Part shown: positions 8,878 to 17,183 of the stretch, in pieces
Layout of the letters: each line of letters opens with the position of its first letter
How positions within the stretch are numbered: position 1 is the stretch's first letter
Source of the DNA: Thiobacillus denitrificans
GTDB lineage: Bacteria; Pseudomonadota; Gammaproteobacteria; Burkholderiales; Thiobacillaceae
DNA: 47,189 nucleotides
Direction: 5' to 3'
NCBI GenBank assembly: GCA_002424845.1
Contig: DILD01000011.1
Location: forward strand, 15,734 to 62,922
Translations under genes and position numbers: made by a program
Notes under the pieces: generated by a model
The model's input: the letters and a program-made list of their open reading frames with translations, nothing else
Database searches by the model: none
Told to the model about the DNA's origin: nothing

Positions 8878-11228
8878 ACCGGCTCCGCCGTGATCGGACC
8901 AAACATCGGTCCCAGCCCCGCCGTCAGCGGATGACCGCTTGGAATGCGTACGCAGTTATCGGGCAACAGGTCGTCACGCTGCACCTTCAATGTCAGTGCG
9001 CTGGCAGTCTGGCGCACCGAGACACGACCGTTTTCGACCAGTCCCAGCTTCGCAATCAGACGGCCATGCATACGCGCCACCGGTAGCGCCGCATCCTGTG
9101 TCATTTGTAGCGAAGCCGAGCGGCGCACCACGGCATCCGTCTGGTAGATCGGCACTTCGGCGACTCGCTCCAGGCCATCTAGAACCTGAGGCTGAACCGC
9201 CGTCACTTCATCGACTTCATTGCTGAGGAAGGCCTGCACGTTGCCGGTGGGGGTGTCGCCCAGCGCATCGCACAGCACCTCCTTGCTATCGTTATGATCG
9301 AATCCGGCCAGGCCCAGCAGATTGCCCAGCACGCGCAGCACCTTCCACGCCGGCCGCGTTTCACCGAGCGGCTTCACCACGGCACTGAAACTCTGCACGC
9401 GGCCTTCGGTGTTGATGAAGGTTCCGGAGGTTTCGGTCCACGGCGCGATCGGCAGCAGCACGTCGGCATAATCGAGCGACTTGCCTTTGTAGGGCGACAT
9501 CACCACGACAAAATCCGCCGAATTGATGCTGGCCATTGCGCTGATCGGATCGTGGGTATCGAGCTCAACCTCCACCCCCAGCAACAGATAAGCAGCGAGC
9601 GGCTTTTCCAGCATCTGTCGGGCATTCAGTCCCTGAACCGTCTCCTGCCCCAGCGGTCCCCGTTTCGGAACCGCACCAACCGCGACCGCGCCGACGCTAT
9701 TGGCGGCTTCGCCCAGCACGCCAAAACTGGCGCCCGCGAGCTTCGCAACTTCCTGGGCCAGTGCGTGAATCTGCGCATAGCTCGAATGATGCTGCGCCAT
9801 GTTGCCAAGGAAGACCGCGCGGGTTTCACCGCCAGAAATGCTCTCGGCCATTTTCTTTGCGGTGTCGTCAGCGACGCCGCATGCGGCAAGCTCCGGCACC
9901 GGCAGATTCTTCAATTCGGCCAGCGCACGGCATACGCCCGCCAGAGCTGTGGCCAGCTGCGATGGTGCGACGATGCGCTTGGCGTGAACCTTGCCGAGAA
10001 ATTCGTCTTCCGCGGCATTGATCAGATTGAGCTCTCCATACCAGCGCACCGATTCGCGGATGCGGTGGGCCATCAGCGGGTGGTCTTTCCTCAAGTTGGA
10101 CCCCACCACCAGCATGCGGTTGAGCCGTGACATGTAGGTCACCGGCATACCCAGCCAGAAACCGCCCTGCGCCTTGTCGTCGAGCGAAAAGTCCGACTGC
10201 CGCAAGCGATGGTCGACGTTGCCGCTGCCCATGCCGCGCATCAGTTTTTGCAGCAGGAAAAGCTCCTCGGCCGGACGATACGGCGTCGACAATGCGCCGA
10301 TCTGGTCAGCAGGAATCGCCTTCAGCCTGTCCGCGACGTATTCGAGCGCTTCCTGCCAGCTGGTCTCGATCCATTGGCCATTCTGCTTGACCATCGGCTG
10401 GGTCAGGCGTTCGGCGGTATTGAGTCCCTCATAGGAGTAGCGGTCGCGATCGGCCAGCCAGCACTCATTGACGTCCTCGTTCTCGCGCGGCACCACGCGC
10501 ATCACCTTGTTGTCCTTGACATGGACTTCGAGATTGGAGCCGAGACTGTCGTGCGGACTGATCGAGGGGCGGCGCGACAACTCCCAGCTGCGCGCGCTGT
10601 AGCGGAAGGGTTTGCTGGTCAAGGCGCCCACCGGACACAGATCGATGACATTGCCCGACAGTTCCGATGTCACCTGGTTTTCCAGGAAGGGCATCACTTC
10701 GGTGTGCTCGCCGCGCCCCGCCATGCCAAGCTCCATGATGCCGGCGATTTCCTGACCGAAGCGCACGCAGCGGCTGCAGTGAATGCAGCGTGTCATGTCG
10801 GTTGCTATGAGTGGCCCGAGATTCTTCTGGCGCACGACGCGCTTGAGTTCCTGGTAGCGTGACGACGAACTGCCGTAACCCACCGCCAGGTCCTGCAGGG
10901 TGCACTCACCCCCCTGATCGCAAATCGGGCAATCGAGCGGGTGGTTGATGAGCAGGAACTCCATCACGCTCTTCTGCGCGTTGATCGCGTATTCCGAGCG
11001 GGTTTGCACCTTCATGCCGTCGGTCACCGGCGTGGCGCAAGCAGGCAGCGGCTTCGGCGCCTTTTCCACCTGCACCAGACACATGCGGCAGTTGGCCGCG
11101 ATCGACAGCTTCTTGTGATAGCAGAAATGCGGAATCGTGATGCCAGCCGCGTGGGCCGCGTCCATGATGGTCTTGCCGCTCTCGACCTCGAGCGCCTTGC
11201 CGTCAATTTCAATATTCAACGTGGCCAT
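8874..11228 (-). CDS. nuoG: NADH-quinone oxidoreductase subunit G (Fe-S, molybdopterin-like)
   Basis: NuoG carries three Fe-S clusters of the electron chain and a degenerate molybdopterin-oxidoreductase domain. The start ATG 11228 (MATLNIEIDG) gives 784 residues. Ligands seen are C36, C47, C50, C64 for the 2Fe-2S N1b; H96, C100, C103, C109 for N5; and C148, C151, C154, C198 for N4. The extra N7 cluster motif found in some species is not evident. The C-terminal half from about residue 215 is the molybdopterin-like fold, including PIAPWTETSGTFINTEGRVQ. It lies 4 bp after nuoF. Confidence 0.97.
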   Translation of the reverse strand: MATLNIEIDGKALEVESGKTIMDAAHAAGITIPHFCYHKKLSIAANCRMCLVQVEKAPKPLPACATPVTDGMKVQTRSEYAINAQKSVMEFLLINHPLDCPICDQGGECTLQDLAVGYGSSSSRYQELKRVVRQKNLGPLIATDMTRCIHCSRCVRFGQEIAGIMELGMAGRGEHTEVMPFLENQVTSELSGNVIDLCPVGALTSKPFRYSARSWELSRRPSISPHDSLGSNLEVHVKDNKVMRVVPRENEDVNECWLADRDRYSYEGLNTAERLTQPMVKQNGQWIETSWQEALEYVADRLKAIPADQIGALSTPYRPAEELFLLQKLMRGMGSGNVDHRLRQSDFSLDDKAQGGFWLGMPVTYMSRLNRMLVVGSNLRKDHPLMAHRIRESVRWYGELNLINAAEDEFLGKVHAKRIVAPSQLATALAGVCRALAELKNLPVPELAACGVADDTAKKMAESISGGETRAVFLGNMAQHHSSYAQIHALAQEVAKLAGASFGVLGEAANSVGAVAVGAVPKRGPLGQETVQGLNARQMLEKPLAAYLLLGVEVELDTHDPISAMASINSADFVVVMSPYKGKSLDYADVLLPIAPWTETSGTFINTEGRVQSFSAVVKPLGETRPAWKVLRVLGNLLGLAGFDHNDSKEVLCDALGDTPTGNVQAFLSNEVDEVTAVQPQVLDGLERVAEVPIYQTDAVVRRSASLQMTQDAALPVARMHGRLIAKLGLVENGRVSVRQTASALTLKVQRDDLLPDNCVRIPSGHPLTAGLGPMFGPITAEPV

Positions 11229-11232
11229 CTGA

Positions 11233-12513
11233 TCACACCATGCAGCGCTTGTGTTCGACGTGATACGCGAACTCATCGCCAAAATGTTTGAGGAAGCTTT
11301 GCACCGGCATCGCTGCGGCGTCGCCCAGCGCGCAGATAGTGTGGCCGCCGATCTTGCTTGCCACGCTGTTCAAGAGTTCCAGGTCTTCCGGCCGGCCCTG
11401 TCCATGTTCGATGCGGTGGATGATGCGGTACATCCAGCCGGTTCCTTCACGGCACGGCGTGCACTGCCCGCACGATTCCTCGTGGTAGAAGTAAGACAGA
11501 CGTTCCAGCGCGCGCACCATGCAGACCGTTTCGTCCATAACAATGACCGCACCTGAGCCCAGCATCGAACCCGCCTTGGCGATGGAGTCGAAATCCATGG
11601 TGCAATCCATCATGACGTCAGCCGGCAGCACAGGGGCCGACGAGCCGCCCGGAATCACCGCCTTCAGTTTGTGGCCGCTGCGCACCCCGCCGGCCATCTC
11701 CAGCAGTTCCGAAAACGGCGTGCCGAGCGGCACTTCGAAGTTACCAGGATTGTTGACGTGTCCTGAAACCGAGAACAACTTGGAGCCGCCGTTGTTAGGC
11801 TTGCCCAGTTCGAGGAAAGCTTGGCCGCCATGCTGCATGATCCACGGCACCGAAGCCAGTGTCTCGGTATTGTTGATGGTGGTGGGCTTGCCATACAGGC
11901 CAAAGCTCGCCGGAAACGGCGGCTTGAAGCGCGGCTGCCCCTTCTTGCCCTCGATCGATTCCAGCAGCGCGGTTTCCTCGCCACAGATGTAGGCGCCGTA
12001 GCCGTGATGCGCATGCAACTGAAAACAGAAGTCAGTGCCGAACAAGTTCTCGCCCAGATAGCCGGCTTCACGCGCGTCCTTCAGCGCGGCCTCGAATATC
12101 TGGTAGCAATCGAAAATCTCGCCGTGGATGTAGTTGTAGCCAACCTTCGCACCCAGCACGTAGCCTGCAATCGCCATGCCCTCGATCAGCTGATGCGGGT
12201 TGTAGCGCAGGATGTCGCGGTCCTTGAAGGTGCCCGGCTCGCCCTCGTCGCTGTTGCAGACGATGTACTTGTCGCCGGCGAAGGCGCGCGGCATGAAGCT
12301 CCACTTCAGGCCCGTGGGGAAGCCCGCGCCGCCACGGCCGCGCAGCGCGCTGGTCTTCAGTTCGGCGATGATGTCGTCGCCCGACACCTTCTCGGTCACG
12401 ATGCGACGTAGCGCCTGGTAACCGCCATTGGCAACATACGTGGCAAGCGAACCGGGATTCTCGAGCGCCTGCGTCCAGCTGCAGACCTTGGGAGTGGGGG
12501 TCAGCAGGCTCAT
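11233..12513 (-). CDS. nuoF: NADH-quinone oxidoreductase subunit F (NADH/FMN, [4Fe-4S])
   Basis: NuoF oxidises NADH with FMN and passes electrons to cluster N3. The start ATG 12513 (MSLLTPTPKVCSW) overlaps the nuoE stop by 4 bp and gives 426 residues. Visible features are the NADH/FMN glycine-rich GRGGAGFPTG at 59-68, SDEGEPGTFKDRD at 88-100, the GAYICGEETALLESIEGKKG stretch, and N3 ligands C348, C351, C354 and C394 (ESCGQCTPCREG, then HTICALGDAA). All catalytic elements are intact. Confidence 0.98.
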   Translation of the reverse strand: MSLLTPTPKVCSWTQALENPGSLATYVANGGYQALRRIVTEKVSGDDIIAELKTSALRGRGGAGFPTGLKWSFMPRAFAGDKYIVCNSDEGEPGTFKDRDILRYNPHQLIEGMAIAGYVLGAKVGYNYIHGEIFDCYQIFEAALKDAREAGYLGENLFGTDFCFQLHAHHGYGAYICGEETALLESIEGKKGQPRFKPPFPASFGLYGKPTTINNTETLASVPWIMQHGGQAFLELGKPNNGGSKLFSVSGHVNNPGNFEVPLGTPFSELLEMAGGVRSGHKLKAVIPGGSSAPVLPADVMMDCTMDFDSIAKAGSMLGSGAVIVMDETVCMVRALERLSYFYHEESCGQCTPCREGTGWMYRIIHRIEHGQGRPEDLELLNSVASKIGGHTICALGDAAAMPVQSFLKHFGDEFAYHVEHKRCMV

Positions 12514-12983
12514 TTCAGCTTGTCCAGCAACGCATCCACCGTCTCGGGCGTCAGGTGCGTGTGCATGACATGGTTGTTGTGCAGACACATCGGCGCATCG
12601 CCACAGGCGCCCATGCACTCACCCTCTTTCAGCGTGTAGCGTCCGTCCTCGGTGGTTTCATCAAAGCCGATGCCAAGCTTTTCCTTGAGGTGTTCGGCAA
12701 TCTCGTTCGCCCCCCTCAGCGCACACGGCAGATTAGTGCACAAAGTGATCTTGTGTCGCCCAACCGACTGGGTGTCATACATGTTGTAGAAGGTCGCAAC
12801 CTCATAGGCTGCAATGGCAGGCATGCCGAGATACTGCGCGACGTACTCGATAAGCTCGGGTTTGAGCCAGCCCTTCTCGGTCTGCGCGATGCGCAGCGCC
12901 CCCATCACTGCCGACTGTTTCTGCTCGGCGGGGTACTTGGCGACCTCAACGTCAATCAAGGCAAGCGATTCTTGCGACAACAT
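12510..12983 (-). CDS. nuoE: NADH-quinone oxidoreductase subunit E ([2Fe-2S])
   Basis: NuoE is the 24-kDa thioredoxin-like subunit with cluster N1a. At 157 residues it has the normal length. Ligands are C82 and C87 (LCTNLPCALRG) and C123 and C127 (GECMGACGDAPM). It overlaps nuoF by 4 bp, and its first base is also the last base of the nuoD stop (position 12983), so translation of D, E and F is coupled. Confidence 0.98.
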   Translation of the reverse strand: MLSQESLALIDVEVAKYPAEQKQSAVMGALRIAQTEKGWLKPELIEYVAQYLGMPAIAAYEVATFYNMYDTQSVGRHKITLCTNLPCALRGANEIAEHLKEKLGIGFDETTEDGRYTLKEGECMGACGDAPMCLHNNHVMHTHLTPETVDALLDKLK

Positions 12984-14236
12984 CAGCGGTCGATCTCCCC
13001 GAAAACAATATCCTGCGTGCCGATGATGGCCACGACGTCGGCGATCATGTGGCCTCGGCTCATTTCGTCGAGCGCTGCCAGATGCGCGTAGCCCGGTGCA
13101 CGGATCTTCAGCCGATAGGGCTTGTTGGCACCGTCCGATACCAGATAAATACCAAACTCGCCCTTCGGGTGCTCAACCGATGCATAGGCTTCGCCCGCCG
13201 GCACATGCATGCCCTCGGTGAAGAGCTTGAAGTGATGGATCAGCTCTTCCATGTTCTGCTTCATGTCGAGCCGCGACGGTGGCGCAATCTTATGGTTTTC
13301 CACGATGACCGGCCCCGGATGTTTGCGCAGCCAGTCGATGCACTGTTTGATGATGCGGTTGGACTGACGCATTTCCTCGATCCGAACCAGGTAACGGTCG
13401 TAACAGTCGCCGTTGGTTCCGACCGGAATATCGAAATCCATGCGGTCATACACTTCGTAGGGCTGCTTCTTGCGCAGGTCCCACTCGACGCCGGAACCGC
13501 GCAGCATCGGGCCGGTAAAGCCCAGCGCCTTAGCGCGCTCGGGCGACACGACGCCGATGCCGACGGTGCGCTGCTTCCAGATACGGTTATCGGTCAGCAG
13601 CGTTTCATATTCGTCGACATAGGTCGGGAAGCGATTGGTGAAATCCTCGATGAAATCAAGCAGCGAACCCTGACGGTTGGCGTTCATCGACTTCATCGTC
13701 GCCTCGTTGCGGGTGTGCTGCGCCGCATACTGCGGCATCGTATCCGGCAGATCACGATAGACGCCGCCGGGGCGGTAGTAGGCCGCATGCAGGCGCGCAC
13801 CGGACACCGCCTCGTAGCAATCCATCAGGTCCTCGCGCTCGCGGAAGGCATAGAGAAACACCGTCATCGCGCCGACGTCGAGCGCATGGGCGCCCAGCCA
13901 CAGCAGGTGATTGAGGATGCGAGTGATCTCGTCGAACATCACGCGGATGTATTGCGCACGCTCGGGCACGTCGATCTGCAGCAGCTTCTCGATCGCCATC
14001 ACGTAAGCGTGTTCGTTGACCATCATCGACACGTAGTCGAGGCGGTCCATGTAGGGCACCGACTGGAGGTAGGTCTTGTGCTCGGCCAGCTTTTCGGTCG
14101 CGCGATGCAACAGGCCGATGTGCGGGTCGGCGCGCTGGATCACCTCGCCGTCGAGCTCCAGCACCAGACGCAGCACGCCGTGCGCGGCCGGATGCTGCGG
14201 ACCAAAATTCATTGTGTAGTTTCTGATCTCTGCCAT
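12983..14236 (-). CDS. nuoD: NADH-quinone oxidoreductase subunit D (49 kDa)
   Basis: NuoD is related to the large subunit of NiFe hydrogenases and, with NuoB and NuoH, builds the quinone site. The start ATG 14236 (MAEIRNYTMNFGPQHPAAHG) gives 417 residues. The quinone-loop His of GPQHPAAHGVLR is present, as are LHRATEKL and the C-terminal GTQDIVFGEIDR. nuoC and nuoD are separate genes here, as in other betaproteobacteria, and not fused as in E. coli. The gap to nuoC is 1 bp. Confidence 0.98.
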   Translation of the reverse strand: MAEIRNYTMNFGPQHPAAHGVLRLVLELDGEVIQRADPHIGLLHRATEKLAEHKTYLQSVPYMDRLDYVSMMVNEHAYVMAIEKLLQIDVPERAQYIRVMFDEITRILNHLLWLGAHALDVGAMTVFLYAFREREDLMDCYEAVSGARLHAAYYRPGGVYRDLPDTMPQYAAQHTRNEATMKSMNANRQGSLLDFIEDFTNRFPTYVDEYETLLTDNRIWKQRTVGIGVVSPERAKALGFTGPMLRGSGVEWDLRKKQPYEVYDRMDFDIPVGTNGDCYDRYLVRIEEMRQSNRIIKQCIDWLRKHPGPVIVENHKIAPPSRLDMKQNMEELIHHFKLFTEGMHVPAGEAYASVEHPKGEFGIYLVSDGANKPYRLKIRAPGYAHLAALDEMSRGHMIADVVAIIGTQDIVFGEIDR

Positions 14237-14237
14237 G

Positions 14238-14837
14238 TCAGCGCCCTGCCCCGTAGCTTTCGTCACGCACGATGCGCGGCACGATCTCGCGCGGCTCGAT
14301 CGAAACCGGCTGGTAGATCACGCGCTGCTGGGTCGGGTCGTAGCGCATCTCAACGTTGCCCGACAGTGGGAAATCCTTGCGGAACGGGTGGCCGATGAAG
14401 CCGTAGTCGGTGAGGATGCGGCGCAGATCCGGATGCCCCTCGAACACGATGCCGAAAAGATCGAAGGCTTCGCGCTCGAACCAGTTGGCGGCCGGCCAGA
14501 TCTCGACCATCGAGGCCACCACCGGCAGGTCATCGTCTGGGCAGAACACGCGCACGCGCAGGCGCTGGTTGTTCGTCACCGACAGCAAATGCGTCACCAC
14601 GGCAAAGCGCGCGCCCTCCCGGAGGCCGTCGCCATAGCCGGAGTAATCCATGCCGCACAGATCGATCAGCTGCTCGAAGTGGCAATCGGGGTGATCGCGC
14701 AGCACCGTCATGGCAGCGACATAGCCTTGCGGCTTCACCACCACGGTGAGCTCGCCCAGACGTTCGCTGACGTCGACGATTGCATCGCCAAGCGCGTTTT
14801 TCACAGCAATAGACAAGGACTCCAGCGTCATGGGCAT
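14238..14837 (-). CDS. nuoC: NADH-quinone oxidoreductase subunit C (30 kDa)
   Basis: NuoC is a peripheral-arm subunit that packs on NuoD. The start is ATG 14837 (MPMTLESLSIAVKNALGD), or the ATG two codons later at 14831, giving about 200 residues. The family signature ERAxFDLFGIxFxGHPDLRRILTDYGFxGHPxRKDFPLSG is recognisable as EREAFDLFGIVFEGHPDLR followed by RILTDYGFIGHPFRKDFP. The frame extends upstream across nuoB, but that part is a shadow of the nuoB gene. Confidence 0.97.
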   Translation of the reverse strand: MPMTLESLSIAVKNALGDAIVDVSERLGELTVVVKPQGYVAAMTVLRDHPDCHFEQLIDLCGMDYSGYGDGLREGARFAVVTHLLSVTNNQRLRVRVFCPDDDLPVVASMVEIWPAANWFEREAFDLFGIVFEGHPDLRRILTDYGFIGHPFRKDFPLSGNVEMRYDPTQQRVIYQPVSIEPREIVPRIVRDESYGAGR

Positions 14838-14844
14838 GGTGGCG

Positions 14845-15321
14845 TTAGCGCGCGATGGTGTTGGTGCGGCGGATCTTGTTCTGCAGCTGGATGATGCCGA
14901 ACAGCAGCGCTTCCGCCGTGGGCGGGCAGCCCGGTACGTAGATGTCGACCGGCACGATGCGATCACAGCCCCGCACCACCGAGTACGAATAATGGTAATA
15001 GCCGCCGCCGTTGGCGCACGAGCCCATGGAAATCACCCAGCGCGGCTCGGCCATCTGGTCGTAGACCTTACGCAGCGCCGGCGCCATCTTGTTGCACAGC
15101 GTGCCGGCGACGATCATCACATCGGACTGCCGGGGGCTCGGACGGAACACGATGCCGAAACGGTCGAGGTCGTAACGCGAGGCGCCGGCCTGCATCATTT
15201 CCACCGCACAGCATGCCAGTCCGAATGTCATCGGCCACATCGAGCCGGTGCGCATGTAGTTGATGAGCTGGTCGGCCTTGGTGGTGACGAAGCCCTGCTC
15301 CAGGATGCCTTCGATGCCCAT
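14845..15321 (-). CDS. nuoB: NADH-quinone oxidoreductase subunit B (cluster N2)
   Basis: NuoB carries cluster N2, the last Fe-S centre before quinone. It has 158 residues. The N2 ligands are the tandem pair C37 and C38 (GLACCAVEMM), C102 (MGSCANGGGYY) and C132 (YVPGCPPTAEAL). The sequence around residues 43-70 (MQAGASRYDLDRFGIVFRPS) is also strongly conserved. It lies 28 bp after nuoA and 7 bp before nuoC. Confidence 0.98.
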   Translation of the reverse strand: MGIEGILEQGFVTTKADQLINYMRTGSMWPMTFGLACCAVEMMQAGASRYDLDRFGIVFRPSPRQSDVMIVAGTLCNKMAPALRKVYDQMAEPRWVISMGSCANGGGYYHYSYSVVRGCDRIVPVDIYVPGCPPTAEALLFGIIQLQNKIRRTNTIAR

Positions 15322-15349
15322 CAGCTACGCCCCATAATTGCAGACATAC

Positions 15350-15706
15350 TCATTCCCACTCGAGCGCACCGCGCATCCATTCGTAAACAAAGCCCACGAC
15401 GAGAATGCCGAGAAAGACCATCATCGCCACAAAGCCGGCCATGCCAATTTCTTCCAGCACGATGGCCCAGGGAAAAAGGAAGGCGATTTCCAGATCAAAC
15501 AGGATGAACAGGATGGCGACAAGGTAGTAACGCACGTCAAATTTCATGCGCGCATCTTCAAACGCCTCAAACCCGCACTCATAAGGAGAAAGCTTCTCGC
15601 TATCAGGGCGGTGCGGCGCCAACAGGCTGCCAGCGATGATCGGACCAATGCCGAATGCCAGGCCGACCAGTATGAACAAAAGAATGGGGAGGTAATTCTC
15701 CAGCAC
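15350..15706 (-). CDS. nuoA: NADH-quinone oxidoreductase subunit A
   Basis: NuoA is a three-helix membrane subunit at the arm junction. It has 118 residues. The signatures PYECGFEAFEDARMKFDVRYYLVAILFILFDLE and FLFPWA are present, including the conserved Cys-containing loop. It starts with GTG at 15706, preceded by a strong GGAGGAA ribosome site 6 bp away. It is the first gene of the nuo operon, just downstream of a good sigma70-like promoter. Confidence 0.97.
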   Translation of the reverse strand: MLENYLPILLFILVGLAFGIGPIIAGSLLAPHRPDSEKLSPYECGFEAFEDARMKFDVRYYLVAILFILFDLEIAFLFPWAIVLEEIGMAGFVAMMVFLGILVVGFVYEWMRGALEWE

Positions 15707-15755
15707 CGGGTTCCTCCGACTACGCCTGTTTCAGGCTGTTAATCATTATGCTTGG

Positions 15756-15785
15756 AGTTTATGGGCGCAAAGCATCAACTGTCAA
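15756..15785 (-). promoter_or_regulatory. Promoter of the nuo operon
   Basis: On the minus strand there is TTGACA (15780-15785), an 18-bp spacer and TAAACT (15756-15761), close to the sigma70 consensus. It is about 50 bp upstream of the nuoA GTG. It lies between tRNA-Leu and nuoA, so nuo can be transcribed independently of tpiA-secG-tRNA. Confidence 0.75.
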
Positions 15786-15834
15786 GCCGAAAAATCGTCG
15801 TTTTCGCCTTAATAATCATATGCTTATACGATAG

Positions 15835-15850
15835 CGTTCATTAATGAACG
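15835..15850. promoter_or_regulatory. Perfect 16-bp palindrome upstream of the nuo promoter
   Basis: CGTTCATTAATGAACG is a perfect dyad in an AT-rich stretch, about 50 bp upstream of the nuo -35 box and 16 bp past the tRNA 3' end. It could be an operator for a dimeric regulator of nuo. It lacks a T-tract, so it is a poor terminator candidate for the tRNA transcript. Confidence 0.4.
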
Positions 15851-15865
15851 AATCAGGGAATTTGA

Positions 15866-15950
15866 TGGTGCCGACGGCGAGACTCGAACTCGCACGACCA
15901 AGGTCACTACCCCCTCAAGATAGCGTGTCTACCAATTCCACCACGTCGGC
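15866..15950 (-). tRNA. tRNA-Leu (anticodon GAG)
   Basis: An 85-nt class II tRNA includes an encoded CCA end (15866-15868 on the plus strand read TGG). The acceptor stem is GCCGACG/CGTCGGC. The D-arm has TGGTAGAC. The anticodon stem-loop is CTATC-TTGAGGG-GGTAG, with GAG at 15914-15916 (reads CTC/CTT). The variable arm has a GACC/GGTC stem, and the T-arm is GCGAG-TTCGAGT-CTCGC. All arms fold. It sits between secG and nuoA, a conserved arrangement in betaproteobacteria. Confidence 0.97.
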
Positions 15951-15996
15951 CAATGGGCTCGCGCCCGAATGGATACTGCTTTGTATTTGCTGCTTT

Positions 15997-16341
15997 TTAC
16001 TGCGGAATATCCGCCGCCTTAGAACCGTTGCCGCCAGGAATCTGCGCGGGCACGGCAGGCTGCGTCGTCGACGGAACCGCGGTGCGATCCAGCACGCTGG
16101 CCGGTTTCTGTTGCTGCAGTCCGAAATAGGCCAGCGCCAGGCTGGTCAAAAAGAACAGGGTCGCCAAAATGGCCGTGCTGCGGCTCAGAAAATTGGATGA
16201 GCCCGTCGCACCGAACAAACTGCCCGACGAACCGCTACCGAAAGCCGCGCCCATGTCGGCGCCCTTGCCATGCTGCAACAGCACCATGGCAATCACGCCG
16301 ACGGCAATAATTATGTGGGCAATCCAGACCAGTGTTTCCAT
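15997..16341 (-). CDS. secG: Preprotein translocase subunit SecG
   Basis: SecG is the small auxiliary subunit of the SecYEG protein-export channel. The start ATG 16341 (METLVWIAHIIIAVGVIAMVLLQHGKG) gives 114 residues. There are two membrane helices (about 3-22 and 52-72) joined by the diagnostic LLQHGKGADMGAAFGSGSSGSLFGATGSSNFLSR loop. The C-terminal tail is rich in Ala, Pro and Gln and is poorly conserved in the family. The gene lies 11 bp after tpiA and 46 bp before tRNA-Leu. Confidence 0.97.
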   Translation of the reverse strand: METLVWIAHIIIAVGVIAMVLLQHGKGADMGAAFGSGSSGSLFGATGSSNFLSRSTAILATLFFLTSLALAYFGLQQQKPASVLDRTAVPSTTQPAVPAQIPGGNGSKAADIPQ

Positions 16342-16352
16342 GTTTTTGACTC

Positions 16353-17099
16353 TTACTTGGCGGCGGCCCGGCATATCGCAACGAACTCATCGGCGACCAG
16401 GGAAGCGCCGCCAATCAGGCCGCCATCGATATCGGGCTGAATCATCAATTCTGCCGCATTCGCGGCTTTTACGCTACCCCCATACTGGATCACCAGCTGG
16501 TTTGCCACGCCCGAATCCAGTGCGGCAATCTTTCCGCGAATGAAGGCATGCACCGACTGGGCTTGCTCGGGAGAGGCAGTTTTTCCAGTACCAATCGCCC
16601 ACACGGGTTCATAGGCCACCACTGCCTTGGCGAGCGAGGCCACGCCTGCTGCCTGGATCACGGCATCAAGCTGACGCGAGACAACTGCCTCGGTCACACC
16701 CGATTCGCGCTCCTCCAGTGATTCGCCCACGCACAGAATGGGCGTCAGGCCGGCAGCCTGCGCAACCATGTATTTTTTCGCCACCAGCTCGTCGGATTCA
16801 CCATACAGGCTGCGTCGCTCCGAGTGACCGACGATCACGTACTTGCAGCCGAAATCGAGCAGCATGGCCGCCGACACTTCGCCAGTGAAGGCGCCCTTGG
16901 GCTGTTCGGACACGTTCTGCGCACCCCAGGCAATCGAAGAGCCCGCGAGCACAGACTGTGCTTGAGCAAGATAGGGAAACGGCACGCACACCACAGCGTC
17001 AATTCCAGCCAAGGCGGGTTTGAGCGCATCCAGCAACGCGGCATTTTCAGCCAGGTTGCCATGCATTTTCCAGTTGCCTGCTACGAGCTTCTTGCGCAT
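16353..17099 (-). CDS. tpiA: Triosephosphate isomerase
   Basis: TpiA interconverts dihydroxyacetone phosphate and glyceraldehyde-3-phosphate in the cytoplasm. It has 248 residues, the normal length. Catalytic residues are K11 in AGNWKMHGN, H92 in IVGHSERRSLYGE and E164 in AYEPVWAIGTGKTAS, with the phosphate-binding YGGSVKAANA near the end. It is the first gene of the tpiA-secG-tRNA-Leu group and starts about 40 bp after the terminator of the upstream pst operon. Confidence 0.98.
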   Translation of the reverse strand: MRKKLVAGNWKMHGNLAENAALLDALKPALAGIDAVVCVPFPYLAQAQSVLAGSSIAWGAQNVSEQPKGAFTGEVSAAMLLDFGCKYVIVGHSERRSLYGESDELVAKKYMVAQAAGLTPILCVGESLEERESGVTEAVVSRQLDAVIQAAGVASLAKAVVAYEPVWAIGTGKTASPEQAQSVHAFIRGKIAALDSGVANQLVIQYGGSVKAANAAELMIQPDIDGGLIGGASLVADEFVAICRAAAK

Positions 17100-17132
17100 G
17101 GGAGTCTGCCAAACAAAAGTCCGCGATGGTAA

Positions 17133-17168
17133 GCAAAACGGGCCCGGCGGTCAACCGCCGAGCCCGTT
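17133..17168 (-). terminator. Rho-independent terminator of the pst operon
   Basis: Downstream of pstB is a 13-bp stem with one mismatch: AACGGGC and CGGCGG on one arm, CCGCCG and GCCCGTT on the other, with a TCAA loop at 17151-17154. It is followed on the minus strand by TTTTGC. It separates pstB from tpiA. Confidence 0.85.
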
Positions 17169-17183
17169 CTGCGCATGGCTGCA

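Noticed and set aside
12514..12618. N-terminal extension of NuoF
   Set aside because: The frame is open upstream, but the residues are the shadow of nuoE and do not match NuoF; the ATG at 12513 fits the family and the ATGA overlap.
14838..14966. N-terminal extension of NuoC into nuoB
   Set aside because: The extra residues (Arg/Ser/Ala-rich) are the shifted frame of nuoB; the conserved NuoC sequence begins at the ATG at 14837.
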